Below the pieces are notes generated by a model that saw only the letters and a program-made list of their open reading frames with translations, had not been told where the DNA came from and did not search any database. A stretch of DNA of 64,000 bases, from the NCBI RefSeq assembly GCF_023650955.1, contig NZ_CP098039.1, forward strand, positions 1,178,001-1,242,000, read 5' to 3'. Position 1 is the stretch's first letter; each line of letters begins with the position of its first letter. Positions 18,009-26,993 of the stretch are shown piece by piece. This DNA comes from Thermosynechococcus sp. HN-54 (GTDB lineage: Bacteria > Cyanobacteriota > Cyanobacteriia > Thermosynechococcales > Thermosynechococcaceae). The translations under genes were made by a program, and so were the position numbers.

Positions 18009-18924
18009 GAATCATCTCCGGCTTGAAGGGACGCTCCAAAAGACAGTTGAGGGCAGCTTGGGGAGTGAGATGGCCACCGAGAACAGCATTGACCATGGTA
18101 GTAATCGGAATATCTAACTGGTGCTGCTGGGCATAGGTGCAGAGCACCCAAGCGGTGTTCACCCCTTCAGCCGTCCCCTTTGTCAGTGCTAGGGCTTGGG
18201 AGAGGGACTTACCGTGGGCAAGATGCCACCCCACTTGATAGTTGCGACTGAGGGCGCTGGTACAGGTGGCGAGGAGATCCCCTAACCCTGAAAGGCCGTA
18301 GAAGGTTTCCACTTGTCCGCCCCAGTGGGTACCCACCCGCACCATTTCTACGAGTCCTCGAGTAATCAGGGCAGAGCGGGCATTGACGCCAAGACCTAGA
18401 CCATCATTGACCCCACAGGCGATCGCAATCACATTTTTGAAGATGCCCCCCATTTCAACACCCCGCCGATCCTCATTGCTATAGAGGCGAAACGTGGTAC
18501 TGCCCAAACAGTGCTGCACTTGCTTGGTGGCTGCTGGCTTTCCCCCCACCACTGCGGCTGCCGGTAGTCCCTGCTGAATTTCGCTGGCTAGGTTGGGTCC
18601 TGAAAGCACCACAAGATCGTGATGCGGGCAGTAATTTTGCCAAATATCCGCCGCTGTGGCAAAGGTTTCCGATTCTAGACCCTTCGTGGCACTGACAAGG
18701 ATCATTCCTAAGGGGGGTTGAAGGGCAGCGACTTGGGCAGCCACTTCCCGTACCGCTTTGATGGGGAGAGCCGAAACCAGTAAATGAATGTCTTGGAAAA
18801 GAGCAGCCGAGAGTGCCCCCTGGGATCGCCCCCAAGAAGAGACCGTGCACCCCTGTTGCTGGAATAGGTAGGCTAGTGTCTGTCCCCAATGCCCTAAGCC
18901 CAAAATCAATACCCTTGGGGACAT
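17998..18924 (-). CDS. gpsA: Glycerol-3-phosphate dehydrogenase [NAD(P)+]
   Basis: Reduces dihydroxyacetone phosphate to sn-glycerol-3-phosphate for membrane lipids. The 308-residue protein has the N-terminal dinucleotide motif GLGHWGQTLA, SATKGLE, VLSGPNLASEI, and the catalytic lysine region GGIFKNVIAIACGVNDGLGLG with N-A-R-S-A-L-I after it. Length is slightly short of the usual 330. It overlaps the anti-sigma gene by 11 nt tail to tail. A small secreted-protein gene precedes it on the same strand, 12 bp away. Confidence 0.94.
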   Translation of the reverse strand: MSPRVLILGLGHWGQTLAYLFQQQGCTVSSWGRSQGALSAALFQDIHLLVSALPIKAVREVAAQVAALQPPLGMILVSATKGLESETFATAADIWQNYCPHHDLVVLSGPNLASEIQQGLPAAAVVGGKPAATKQVQHCLGSTTFRLYSNEDRRGVEMGGIFKNVIAIACGVNDGLGLGVNARSALITRGLVEMVRVGTHWGGQVETFYGLSGLGDLLATCTSALSRNYQVGWHLAHGKSLSQALALTKGTAEGVNTAWVLCTYAQQHQLDIPITTMVNAVLGGHLTPQAALNCLLERPFKPEMIPSQ

Positions 18925-18936
18925 GGCACCCCTGTC

Positions 18937-19257
18937 CTAGGGCGTAACTGTCAAATTTTGGAATTGCTGCTGCTGCCGTTGGCGAAAGGCCTCCGCTTGA
19001 GCATTAAGATTTTCCATTTGATCGGTCACCACTTCGTTGGGATCGCGGCCATCCATGAGGCGCAGCCGATTCATCAGTCCCGGCACGGAAAAGTTGCCAT
19101 TCTGGGGATTGAGAATACTTCCCAGATCGTTGGCAGTGCCGTTTTGCTGCCAGCCCTCCATGGGGTTATTGGCGCCTGCGGTTTGAGCGAGAGCGACGTT
19201 CCCTAGACTGAAACTGAGTACAGCAAGGGTAAAACCAGCCAAGTAGCGAGGTGCCAT
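18937..19257 (-). CDS. Small secreted protein of unknown function
   Basis: A 106-residue protein with a clear signal peptide (MAPRYLAGFTLAVLSFSLGN, likely cleaved after VALAQ) and a polar Asn/Gln-rich mature part with NPQNGNFSVPGLMNRLRL and a run of QRQQQQ near the C-terminus. I recognise similar short cyanobacterial hypothetical proteins but no defined domain. It lies 12 bp upstream of gpsA on the same strand and may share its transcript. Function not assigned. Confidence 0.7.
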   Translation of the reverse strand: MAPRYLAGFTLAVLSFSLGNVALAQTAGANNPMEGWQQNGTANDLGSILNPQNGNFSVPGLMNRLRLMDGRDPNEVVTDQMENLNAQAEAFRQRQQQQFQNLTVTP

Positions 19258-19376
19258 GGGTCACTCCTCAAAAATTTGCGCTATGTATGAGTTTAGACGA
19301 AACAATGCCTCAACAAGTGTCTAACCTAACCACCGGAATGAGCGTTTGAATGCAAGAAATTATACCAAGTCTTTAC

Positions 19377-20231
19377 CTAGGGGTTGCAGAAGTAGCATTG
19401 ACTGGCATCGGCAACGGTTTCAGGGACGGGTAGAGTCAGTTGGTGCAAACAGCGTTGACAGCGGTAGCGGCTGGCTTTGATGGCACTAGTGGGGGCGCCA
19501 CACAGTTCACAGGGTAGCCCCGGTAGTTTCTCACGAGCCACAAACCCCGGCCAACCACACTGGGGACAGCCTTGAGTCATGGCTTGCACGAGTTGCGCAG
19601 CCGCTTCAGCAATGACCCGCATGCGCGTCGGGTTCATGTGGGCTCGCATATCCGTTTCGAGGTGAATCGTGGGGCGATAGGTTTGCAAGGTGGCGATCGC
19701 CTGCGCTAGTTGTTCCTCGGTTTGCAACCCCTTGAAGATAGGGGTGTTGGCCGGTGGCTCTGCACTTACCATGGCAATCAAAGCATGATCTGGAAAACCC
19801 ACCCGTGCTGCAAAGGCTAGAGCCTCTTCCAGATTCCCCACCGTCGCATGGTTAAAGTTGGTTTCTAGGGAGATGACTTCGCCCCACAGCGTCAAATTGT
19901 GGCGGCGATCAAGGAGGAGAACAAGTTCGCGATCGCTCGGGAGCATCGGAAACTGGGGATGGGGACCAAAGCTCCCCTCACTGGCAAGGACTAACTCTGC
20001 CTCCGTTTGCGCGAGAACTGCTTCGGCCTTCGCCAGCGCTGCCTCCTCTTGGGTACCGCAGCGGGGAATTTCCCGACTAAAGGTGCCAAAGCGATCGCTA
20101 TCAAAGTCGTTTGCGACCACGACTGTTACCCCTAGGGGGGCAAGCGCGGGGGCAATCACCTGTTCTTTGCCGTGCTTCGTAGCCAGAATCGCTGTTCGTC
20201 CTTGAAAGTAAGAATCCGTTGCCTTAAACAT
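19377..20231 (-). CDS. DUF6671-like protein with C-terminal zinc-ribbon cysteines
   Basis: A 284-residue protein. The N-terminal two-thirds (GRTAILATKHGKEQVIAPAL, VLASEGSFGPHP, LETNFNHATV) matches what I know as DUF6671, an uncharacterised family. The last 60 residues hold four CxxC pairs (CPQCG, CELCG, CQRCL, CYFC), enough for two zinc ribbons. ATG 20231 (MFKATDSYFQG) is preferred over 20252, giving an 8-nt overlap with the upstream ABC ATPase gene, as expected for translational coupling. The biochemical role is unknown. Confidence 0.65.
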   Translation of the reverse strand: MFKATDSYFQGRTAILATKHGKEQVIAPALAPLGVTVVVANDFDSDRFGTFSREIPRCGTQEEAALAKAEAVLAQTEAELVLASEGSFGPHPQFPMLPSDRELVLLLDRRHNLTLWGEVISLETNFNHATVGNLEEALAFAARVGFPDHALIAMVSAEPPANTPIFKGLQTEEQLAQAIATLQTYRPTIHLETDMRAHMNPTRMRVIAEAAAQLVQAMTQGCPQCGWPGFVAREKLPGLPCELCGAPTSAIKASRYRCQRCLHQLTLPVPETVADASQCYFCNP

Positions 20232-20994
20232 CGCCGCCGAGGTATGCCTCAATTACCTTGGGATCATTTTTAACCGTCAGAGGATCCCCTAAAGCAATGA
20301 GTTGACCAAAGTCCAATACGGCCAAGCGATCGCACAAACTCATCACAAGGGGCACATGGTGCTCAATGAGAATCACCGTCAGGTCGAATGTTTCCTTAAG
20401 GCGACGAATCAACTCACAAAGGTCTTGCTTTTCCTTGGGATTCATGCCGGCGGCCGGCTCATCCAGTAATAGCAGTCTGGGTTGCAGCGCCAAGGCACGC
20501 GCCAGTTCAAGGCGGCGTTGTTCGCCATAGGGCAAGTTTCCTGCTCGCTCGTGGCGCCGCTCGTAGAGATCCACCCAGTAGAGGAGTTCCTTGGCCCGAT
20601 TCTCCAAGCGCTCCTGAGCATGGCGCACTGGTGGTGCGCCCCATAGGTTTGCCCAGAAGTTCGAGGGGGCATGGAGATGCTGTCCCATCCGCACATTCTC
20701 CCAAACACTCATTTCTGGAAAAAGGCGGATATTTTGAAATGTGCGAGCAATACCCAAAGCAGCAATCTGGTGAGGTTTGAGGCGGTGAAGGGACCGCTGC
20801 TGAAACTGAATGTTGCCGGCGGTAACAGGAATTAATCCCGTGAGCAAATTAAAGAGGGTGGTTTTACCGGCGCCATTGGGGCCAATAATGCCAAAAATCT
20901 CCCCCGTTGCCACGCTAAAGGACACGCGGTCAACCGCCTTGAGGCCGCCGAAGTAGCGGCACACCTGATGGAGGGTAAGGAGGGGCTGTGACAT
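20224..20994 (-). CDS. Branched-chain/neutral amino acid ABC transporter ATP-binding protein (LivG type)
   Basis: A 256-residue ATPase with Walker A GPNGAGKTT, a Q-loop in ARTFQNIRLF, the signature-like NLPYGEQRRLELARAL, Walker B LLLDEPAAGMN and the H-loop IEHHVPLVM. ARTFQNIRLFPEMSVWENV and AAGMNP are typical of LivG/NatA proteins, which energise uptake of neutral and branched amino acids. No permease or binding protein gene is near; the partner genes must lie elsewhere, as is common in cyanobacteria with scattered nat genes. It ends overlapping the DUF6671 gene. Confidence 0.82.
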   Translation of the reverse strand: MSQPLLTLHQVCRYFGGLKAVDRVSFSVATGEIFGIIGPNGAGKTTLFNLLTGLIPVTAGNIQFQQRSLHRLKPHQIAALGIARTFQNIRLFPEMSVWENVRMGQHLHAPSNFWANLWGAPPVRHAQERLENRAKELLYWVDLYERRHERAGNLPYGEQRRLELARALALQPRLLLLDEPAAGMNPKEKQDLCELIRRLKETFDLTVILIEHHVPLVMSLCDRLAVLDFGQLIALGDPLTVKNDPKVIEAYLGGDV

Positions 20995-22053
20995 CTAAGG
21001 CTGAGGAGGGGGAAGTTTCTCAAAGGCTTGGTAGGCCATGCGCGAGACTTGGCGGATCAGTTCACTACCTCGGGGATCGTTGTAGGGGCGTTTCACCATC
21101 ATGGCGGCCACATAGCGTTGGCCATTGGGCATATCCACCATGCCAGCATCCCCCACCACAATACCAATATCCCCGGTTTTGTGGGCAATCGTCGCTCCTT
21201 TGCCGAGGCCAGCCGGTAAGAGCGTATTAGTTACCGTTCGCCGCATAATGTCCAGCAGGCGATCGCGACTACGGGGGGAGACAATTTCCCCCTGACCAAT
21301 TTTCAGCATCAGCGTTGCCAAGTCGCGGGGGCTAGTGGTGTTGGTGCCCTTCATATCCGGTAGCAGATTGTTGATCACCGTGTTTTCTAACCCCCATTCC
21401 TGAAACTGTTGGTTCAGCACGGCTGCACCCCCGAGGCGATCAATGATCATATTGGTGGCCGTGTTATCGCTAATCGTAATCATTAAATCTGCCACCTCAA
21501 GGGCGGGGTACTGGGAATTGGGCTTTTGATACTGTAACGTACCGGCCTCAGGCGCAATGAGATCGGGGCGCATCGTCAGGCGTTCGTGGAGTGTGACTCG
21601 TCCCTCATCCACCGCCTTGAAAAAAGCAACCAAGATCGGAAACTTAATCGTAGAAGCCGCCGGAAAGACCTCGTCCCCGCCCACATTCAAAGACGCTCCG
21701 GAGTCGAGGTTAAAAAAGTACAGCCCCGCCGTCAGATTGGGTTGACGGCTAACCAGTTGTTGAATTTGCTGTTGCAGGGTGGGGAGGGGACGTTCTGGGG
21801 GCAAGTTGGGGGTTGGTGTTTCAGGGGCGATCGCCTGACTGGCAGTCGTCTCTAAGGCAAGTTCCTGAGGCTGTAGCACCGACAGGAGAGTGCCTACTAT
21901 CGTGGCAAGCGCCACCCCACTGACGCCAAAACGCAAACTAATTAAGAACAAATTGGGACGGGGCGGCGTCGTGTTAGGAATCGGTGGTGACGCCGGACGA
22001 GGCAGTGAGGAAAAACTAGAGGACGGAACCATTGACCGAAACCGAGCAACCAT
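20995..22053 (-). CDS. Class A beta-lactamase-fold serine hydrolase, membrane-anchored
   Basis: A 352-residue protein with an N-terminal transmembrane anchor (about residues 34-58), a Pro/Thr-rich linker and a penicillin-binding-type serine hydrolase domain. The three active-site motifs are present: S134-T-I-K137, S195-D-N197 and K292-T-G294. The usual class A omega-loop glutamate (Glu166) appears replaced: the segment reads ENTVINNLLP where E-x-x-L-N is expected, so deacylation should be poor. It may be a cell-wall-acting enzyme and not a resistance enzyme. ATG 22053 avoids overlap with the upstream trmJ-like gene. One base separates it from the LivG gene. Confidence 0.8.
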   Translation of the reverse strand: MVARFRSMVPSSSFSSLPRPASPPIPNTTPPRPNLFLISLRFGVSGVALATIVGTLLSVLQPQELALETTASQAIAPETPTPNLPPERPLPTLQQQIQQLVSRQPNLTAGLYFFNLDSGASLNVGGDEVFPAASTIKFPILVAFFKAVDEGRVTLHERLTMRPDLIAPEAGTLQYQKPNSQYPALEVADLMITISDNTATNMIIDRLGGAAVLNQQFQEWGLENTVINNLLPDMKGTNTTSPRDLATLMLKIGQGEIVSPRSRDRLLDIMRRTVTNTLLPAGLGKGATIAHKTGDIGIVVGDAGMVDMPNGQRYVAAMMVKRPYNDPRGSELIRQVSRMAYQAFEKLPPPQP

Positions 22054-22058
22054 GCCAT

Positions 22059-22829
22059 TTACTTTAGAGGGAAGGTGTCTGAAGCGGTAGTGGCTGCATG
22101 CTGAATCGCCCACTCCACCTGACGAACCATACCCCGCAACAGCGCTACTTCAGCAGCCGTGGGGTAGGCGCGCCCGAGGAGCGATCGCACCTTGGCCATA
22201 CGACTCGCAGCAGTATGGGGATACAAAAAACCAATCTGGAGCAACACCTGCTCTAAATGGTCATAAAACCCCTGCAACTGCTCAAAGGGGACGGCAGCCC
22301 CTTGGGGAAAAGTTCCCCTGCTGTCGCTGGCACTCAACCACAACTCATAGCAGCATACGGCAACAGCTTGCGCCAGATTCAAAGATGGATAGGCATTGGC
22401 CGTAGGAATTTGCACCAAGCCATGGGCAAGCTCCAATTCAGCATTCGTCAGCCCCCGATCCTCACGACCAAAAACCAGTGCTGACTGCGGCACAGCCAAC
22501 AGTTGAGGAGCCGCTTGACGCGGTGTCCAAAGCGGTAGCGCTAAATCCGCCACCTCCCGCCCCACTGTGGCAAAGACCCGCTGACAATTCGCCAGCGCCG
22601 TCTGGAGGGAATCCGTCACCCTAGCGTGCTGGAGTACATCCTCGCCATGAACAGCCCAGCGCTGCGCTAGCTCTCCCTTGGGATCACAGCGGGGACTGAC
22701 AATCCACAACTGCTGTAACCCCATATTTTTCATCACACGGGCAATGCTACCGACATTGATTTCCCCTTGGGGTTCCACAAGAACAATGCGCAGCGAAGCG
22801 ATGGTATCCACCCTGATTTGATCAGTCAA
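22059..22829 (-). CDS. SPOUT RNA methyltransferase, TrmJ-like
   Basis: A 256-residue SpoU-class methyltransferase. The knot motifs are RIVLVEPQGEINVGSIARVMKNMGL near the N-terminus (N-x-G-x-x-x-R), ALVFGREDRGLTNAEL in the middle and IPTANAYPSLNLAQAVAVCCYE further on. This arrangement is typical of TrmJ/TrmH-like enzymes that 2'-O-methylate position 32 of tRNA. Substrate is inferred from family. It lies 5 bp upstream of the beta-lactamase-fold gene, apparently heading an operon of four minus-strand genes. Confidence 0.85.
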   Translation of the reverse strand: MTDQIRVDTIASLRIVLVEPQGEINVGSIARVMKNMGLQQLWIVSPRCDPKGELAQRWAVHGEDVLQHARVTDSLQTALANCQRVFATVGREVADLALPLWTPRQAAPQLLAVPQSALVFGREDRGLTNAELELAHGLVQIPTANAYPSLNLAQAVAVCCYELWLSASDSRGTFPQGAAVPFEQLQGFYDHLEQVLLQIGFLYPHTAASRMAKVRSLLGRAYPTAAEVALLRGMVRQVEWAIQHAATTASDTFPLK

Positions 22830-23130
22830 AATGAAGAGATAATTAAGATTTTCTAGATGATTTTAGAAGACTTTTACCAATCACCTCAACCCCTGAGTAA
22901 TTCAGGACTTTCCCACACATTTCATAAATTTAACAAGTGTAACGTTTTGAGGTGTGCTTCTCAGGGAAATCATTAAAATTGGAATTAATTTTTTAGGTGT
23001 GACCCCTACTGGCAAACCATTTTCCCTTGATGAGGAGGTTCCGAAGAATGCTCCTAGGGGTTCATTGTGTTTGGTTGCTAGCAGGGGGCTTGGCCTCGTG
23101 ATCTATGTTGTGGCGATGAGGAGTTGACTG
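22830..23130. other. AT-rich intergenic region with inverted repeat and micro-ORF
   Basis: Holds the divergent promoters of the trmJ-like gene (minus) and of the small ORFs to the right. A perfect 8-bp inverted repeat, CACCTCAA (22882-22889) and TTGAGGTG (22947-22954), could be an operator or part of a hairpin. A 17-codon open frame at 23048-23101 with a strong Shine-Dalgarno sequence is listed separately. Confidence 0.45.
23048..23101 (+). CDS. Possible 17-residue hydrophobic micropeptide
   Basis: ATG 23048 is preceded at 8 nt by GAGGAGG, one of the strongest ribosome-binding sites in the window, and encodes MLLGVHCVWLLAGGLAS before TGA. The next ORF starts 29 nt later with its own GAGGAG. 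It could be a leader peptide that controls the downstream 59-residue ORF, or a membrane micropeptide. Very short, so chance cannot be excluded. Confidence 0.3.
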   Translation: MLLGVHCVWLLAGGLAS

Positions 23131-23310
23131 ATGTGGCGTTTTATGAGCTTGCATTGGCCAAAACTAAGTGCTGTCGGCATTCTGTACTGTGGTCTTGCGG
23201 CCGGTCTAGGATATCTTACGAATCTACAATTGGACATAATGCACAATCAAGCCAAAAATCAGGCTATCACTGTGCAATTGTCCCAGATGTTGAATGAGAT
23301 CAATCCCTGA
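23131..23310 (+). CDS. 59-residue putative membrane protein
   Basis: ATG 23131 with GAGGAG 8 nt upstream opens a 59-codon frame ending TGA at 23310. The product starts MWRFMSLHWPKLSAVGILYC, has one hydrophobic segment (about residues 12-30) and an amphipathic Gln/Asn-rich C-terminal half (QAKNQAITVQLSQMLNEINP). It ends 2 bp from the stop codon of the convergent GntR gene. No family recognised. Position after a micro-ORF with a similar ribosome-binding site suggests a genuine small-protein operon. Confidence 0.5.
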   Translation: MWRFMSLHWPKLSAVGILYCGLAAGLGYLTNLQLDIMHNQAKNQAITVQLSQMLNEINP

Positions 23311-23311
23311 G

Positions 23312-24319
23312 TCAAGAGGCTTTGGCTTCAAGGGGCAGATCATCAGTGAGGCCGATTTCCCGTTTCAGGAGTTCTACCGACCGCGGATCAATGTAGCTTT
23401 CACAGCAAATGAGACGGGGGATGCGAATTAACTCATGGCGAGCCGCTGCAATGGCTGCTTTGACTCGTTCCCCACTGGCGCGATCGCTAATGATTGTGTG
23501 GGCACGGTGCACTAGGGCATTGAGCTTATAGCTATCGTTGGCTTGAGCGGTAACCAAGAGTAGCTCATCCCCTCGCAAACTGTGGATCATGACCTCTGCC
23601 ACGCCGAGGGTACCAGAACTAAGACTCACCAAGCCCAAGCAGGAGCCTTTTGGCAATTGCCGCACCACTTCCAGTTCGCGCTGGTAGTTGTAGATGTCAA
23701 TAAAGAAGACCCGCACATCCTTATCGCGGGTAATGGCTTCCGTCATGCTGGCAAAATAGCGCACCGTAACAACCGTTGCAGAGGTATCGCCATCGAGAAC
23801 CGCTTCCAAGTCTTCGAGAAAGACGAGTTCTACGGGAATTGGCAGCAATTGTTGCAATTCCTGAACAATCAGTTCGCCAGCCCCTTGATCGTGGCGGGGC
23901 ACTGTCACCAAAACCCGCACCCCGGCTTTTTGGCGGGCGTCGATCTCGGCAAGGAATAGCTCGCGAATTTGACTTAGGGAATAGCCCATCTCGAGGAGGG
24001 TATCAACGCTTTCTTGGACAATGCGATGTACAGGCACAACAGCAGGTCGCCGTTGCCGCGGTCGGGTTTCCTCTTGGCCAAGGGCACGCACATAGATGCC
24101 AGACCCCACTTGGGGGACAACTAAACCAGCGGCTTCAAGGCGTTCGTAAACTTTGCTAATCGTGTTGCGGTGCAGTCCGGTTTGCATGGCCAGCTGCCGC
24201 GTACTGGGCAAACGATAGCCTGGTGGAAATTGCCGTGCAGCGATCGCAAAACTAATTTGATTAAAGAGCTGAGTTGAAGCAGGAATTTCGCTGTCTGGTT
24301 GGATGTGGAATTGAACCAT
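23312..24319 (-). CDS. GntR-family transcriptional regulator
   Basis: A 335-residue regulator. Residues 1-75 form the GntR winged helix-turn-helix (PPGYRLPSTRQLAMQTGLHRNTISKVYERLEAAGLV, with GSGIYV closing the wing). The remaining 260 residues form a large, non-aminotransferase effector domain specific to a cyanobacterial group. The closest named relative I can think of is Synechocystis sll1961, linked to photosystem stoichiometry, but this link is a recollection. ATG 24319 (MVQFHIQPDSEIP) is preferred over 24337. Upstream is a 148-bp gap to proB's stop. Confidence 0.8.
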   Translation of the reverse strand: MVQFHIQPDSEIPASTQLFNQISFAIAARQFPPGYRLPSTRQLAMQTGLHRNTISKVYERLEAAGLVVPQVGSGIYVRALGQEETRPRQRRPAVVPVHRIVQESVDTLLEMGYSLSQIRELFLAEIDARQKAGVRVLVTVPRHDQGAGELIVQELQQLLPIPVELVFLEDLEAVLDGDTSATVVTVRYFASMTEAITRDKDVRVFFIDIYNYQRELEVVRQLPKGSCLGLVSLSSGTLGVAEVMIHSLRGDELLLVTAQANDSYKLNALVHRAHTIISDRASGERVKAAIAAARHELIRIPRLICCESYIDPRSVELLKREIGLTDDLPLEAKAS

Positions 24320-24485
24320 AGGTTTCCTTTCGCCCATCAGGTACTGTCCTAGAGGGATACGCCCTCCTTGGTGTGGCTATGCCAGATGCAAAACCTACCC
24401 CCAATCGCTGCATAAACCGTCACAGTTAGTGAGTAATTTTACCGCACTTGCTACCGATCGTTCTTTTGATGGCGATAGAGCACTC

Positions 24486-25595
24486 TTACAGGGTCACCAC
24501 CAAGTTATCGCGGTGGACAATTGTATCGGCACCGGCATAGCCGAGGATGTTGGCTAGTTCACTGGACTGTTGCCCCTGCACACGGCGGATTTCCTCACTG
24601 TTGTAGTTGACTAGGCCGCGGGCAACTTCAGTTCCTGTAGGATCACAGAGCCTGACGGCATCTTGGGCTTGGAACTCCCCTTCGACGCGGGTAATGCCTG
24701 CTGCCAAGAGAGACTTGCCCCCAATGGTAATTGCTTTAACAGCACCGTCATCCAGCCACAACTCACCTTTGGGAATTAGGGCACGGGCGATCCAGCGTTT
24801 ACGGGCATTGATGGCTTTGGGACGGGGTTCAAATTGGGTGCCTAACGGTTCTCCCTCTAGAATTTTCAGAATGTTGGTGGGCGATCGCCCATCGGTAATC
24901 ACGGTGCGGACGCCAGCTTCGGTGGCAATCTCGGCAGCCCGAATTTTGGTGGTCATGCCCCCGGTGCCCCAAGCGGAGCCAGCAGCACCAATTTGAATGG
25001 TTTGTGTTAACTCGGCTAAGGAGACCACCCGCTCAATGGGAACGGCTGTTTTATCAATGCGCGGATCCGCTGAGTAGAGGCGATCGACATCCGTGAGCAA
25101 AAATAACCAATCGGCTTCCACAAGGCTCGCCACAAGGGCTGAGAGGGTATCATTGTCGCCAAACTTGAGTTCATCCACTGCCACCGTGTCGTTCTCATTG
25201 ACAATGGGAATGACGCCCAGTTCAAACAGCGCTTGGAACGTGTTGTAGATATTGAGGTAGCTCTGGCGATCGACAAAATTTTGCCGCGTCACGAGGATTT
25301 GGGCAATGGGCTGGCGCAGCACAGAAAAGAGATCATCGTACATGCGCATTAGGTGTCCCTGACCCACCGCAGCCACTGCCTGTTTGTGGGCTAACTGTTG
25401 GGGACGCTCTCTCAAGCCTAGACGGACGGCACCTACACCCACAGCACCAGAGGAGACGAGAACCACGCGATCCCCCCGCCGTTGACAGTGACACAGCACC
25501 TCCACCAGTTGGGCAATGGTTGCTAAGGCAAGATGCCCTTCCTTACCCCCCGTCAGGCTTGATGTGCCAATTTTCACGACCAGTGTTTGTGCCAT
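24486..25595 (-). CDS. proB: Glutamate 5-kinase
   Basis: First step of proline synthesis: ATP-dependent phosphorylation of glutamate. The 369-residue protein has the amino-acid kinase domain ([63 protein letters not shown]) and a C-terminal PUA domain from about residue 275, as in bacterial ProB. Length is standard. It is divergent from the inositol-phosphatase-family gene, 78 bp away, and no proA neighbour is present. Confidence 0.96.
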   Translation of the reverse strand: MAQTLVVKIGTSSLTGGKEGHLALATIAQLVEVLCHCQRRGDRVVLVSSGAVGVGAVRLGLRERPQQLAHKQAVAAVGQGHLMRMYDDLFSVLRQPIAQILVTRQNFVDRQSYLNIYNTFQALFELGVIPIVNENDTVAVDELKFGDNDTLSALVASLVEADWLFLLTDVDRLYSADPRIDKTAVPIERVVSLAELTQTIQIGAAGSAWGTGGMTTKIRAAEIATEAGVRTVITDGRSPTNILKILEGEPLGTQFEPRPKAINARKRWIARALIPKGELWLDDGAVKAITIGGKSLLAAGITRVEGEFQAQDAVRLCDPTGTEVARGLVNYNSEEIRRVQGQQSSELANILGYAGADTIVHRDNLVVTL

Positions 25596-25673
25596 GGCAA
25601 GTGAGACGAACCTGCAGCAGCAGTATTAGGATGAGGGGCGACGTGCTCATTTTATCGCGGTGGGAGACAGTGA

Positions 25674-26477
25674 ATGAACTCAGGGTTTTGGTCTGAGGTG
25701 CTAGAAACCTGTCAACAGATTCAACAGGTGGTCGCCCCCCGTTTGTTGGAGTGGGCGGGGCAATCCCCGAGCGATCGCAAGGCCGATGGCAGCCTTGTCA
25801 CCCGTGCCGACCTTTGGGCGGATCGGAAAATCACCGAGATGCTTCAGGAACGCTTTCCCCACCACGGCTGCCTGAGTGAAGAGGGAAACCATACCTACGG
25901 TGGTGAACCGTGGTGTTGGATTATTGATCCCATTGATGGCACCACCAACTATGCTCATGGGTTGCCCATTTGGTGTATTGCCCTCAGTTTGCTATACCAA
26001 GGCACACCTGTATTTGGCTATGTCCACGTTCCCGGCTTGCAGCAAACCTTCCATGGCTTCTATCAAGCCCCTGACCATGCTAACGGTGCCTATTTAAATG
26101 AGAAACCCATTCGCGTTAAGGTCAGTGAGCCAACTTTGCAGACCTTTTTTAGTCTTTGTGCTCGTAGTACTGATGTGCTCAAGCGTTCCTTTCCTTGCAA
26201 AATTCGTATGTTGGGATCCGCCAGTTACAACTTGCTGACCGTTGCTGCGGGTTATACCCTCGGTGCTGTGGAGCGCACACCTCGCATTTGGGATGTTGCC
26301 CCCGCTTGGCCAATTGTCCATGCTGCTGGTGCCCACTGGCAATGGTTAGACCCGCCAGAACCGTGGCAGAGAATGTTTCCCATTCAGCCGGGGCATGAAG
26401 CCGGGAGTCGTATCTTTCATACACTGGTGAGTGCTAGTCCTCACTTGGGGCAATTTTTTGCGGCGTACATTATCTAA
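25674..26477 (+). CDS. Inositol monophosphatase family protein
   Basis: A 267-residue Mg2+-dependent phosphatase of the IMPase/FIG superfamily. The metal sites are visible: EEG in LSEEGNHTYGG, the IDPIDGTTNY motif (D-P-I-D-G-T) and a third Asp in RIWDVAPAW. The family includes inositol-1-phosphatase, histidinol-phosphatase and PAP phosphatase; the sequence alone does not decide the substrate. The start at 25674 follows proB's divergent promoter region. The DUF29 gene begins 34 bp after its stop. Confidence 0.88.
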   Translation: MNSGFWSEVLETCQQIQQVVAPRLLEWAGQSPSDRKADGSLVTRADLWADRKITEMLQERFPHHGCLSEEGNHTYGGEPWCWIIDPIDGTTNYAHGLPIWCIALSLLYQGTPVFGYVHVPGLQQTFHGFYQAPDHANGAYLNEKPIRVKVSEPTLQTFFSLCARSTDVLKRSFPCKIRMLGSASYNLLTVAAGYTLGAVERTPRIWDVAPAWPIVHAAGAHWQWLDPPEPWQRMFPIQPGHEAGSRIFHTLVSASPHLGQFFAAYII

Positions 26478-26511
26478 AATGCAGCTTGAGGGGATCAGCT
26501 CATCAAAAATC

Positions 26512-26961
26512 ATGCACAGCAATCTTTATGAAAGCGACTTTTATGCTTGGATCCTAGAGCAGGCGAACTTGCTCAAGACAGGAGACTTTAGCCACCTTGA
26601 TATTGCCCACTTAGTAGAGGAAATCGAAGCCTTGGGACGGCAGGAGCGGCAAGAACTGAAAAACCGCCTCGGTGTTTTGATTGGGCATTTGCTGAAGTGG
26701 GAGTATCAGCCAGAAAGACGCAGTAAAAGTTGGCGAGTCACGATTCAGATGCAACGACGTGAGATTAAGGATTTATTGGAAGAAAATCCTAGCCTTCAGT
26801 CTTATCTAACGAAGGCGATCGCCAAAGCCTACTTGGCAGGGCTAGACTTAGTATGCTTGGAAACGCCCTTGGACTATAAGGATCTCCCCCCAACTTGTCC
26901 CTATACTCCGGAGCAACTGCTGGGTTCAGAATTTCCTAGAGATTTGCATGTCATTGAATAG
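26512..26961 (+). CDS. DUF29 family protein
   Basis: A 149-residue helical protein starting MHSNLYESDFYAWILEQANL and carrying LDIAHLVEEIEALGR and LKNRLGVLIGHLLKW, the hallmarks of DUF29, a family expanded in cyanobacteria with unknown function (some members sit near toxin or mobile genes). ATG 26512 is chosen; the longer frame from 26431 lies inside the preceding gene. The IS4 element begins 33 bp after its stop codon. Confidence 0.85.
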   Translation: MHSNLYESDFYAWILEQANLLKTGDFSHLDIAHLVEEIEALGRQERQELKNRLGVLIGHLLKWEYQPERRSKSWRVTIQMQRREIKDLLEENPSLQSYLTKAIAKAYLAGLDLVCLETPLDYKDLPPTCPYTPEQLLGSEFPRDLHVIE

Positions 26962-26993
26962 TTCACCATCAAAGACCATGACTCAGCAATAGG

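Noticed and set aside
20995-22053. Antibiotic-resistance beta-lactamase
   Set aside because: The key omega-loop glutamate seems absent and the protein is anchored in a housekeeping gene cluster with no mobile signs.
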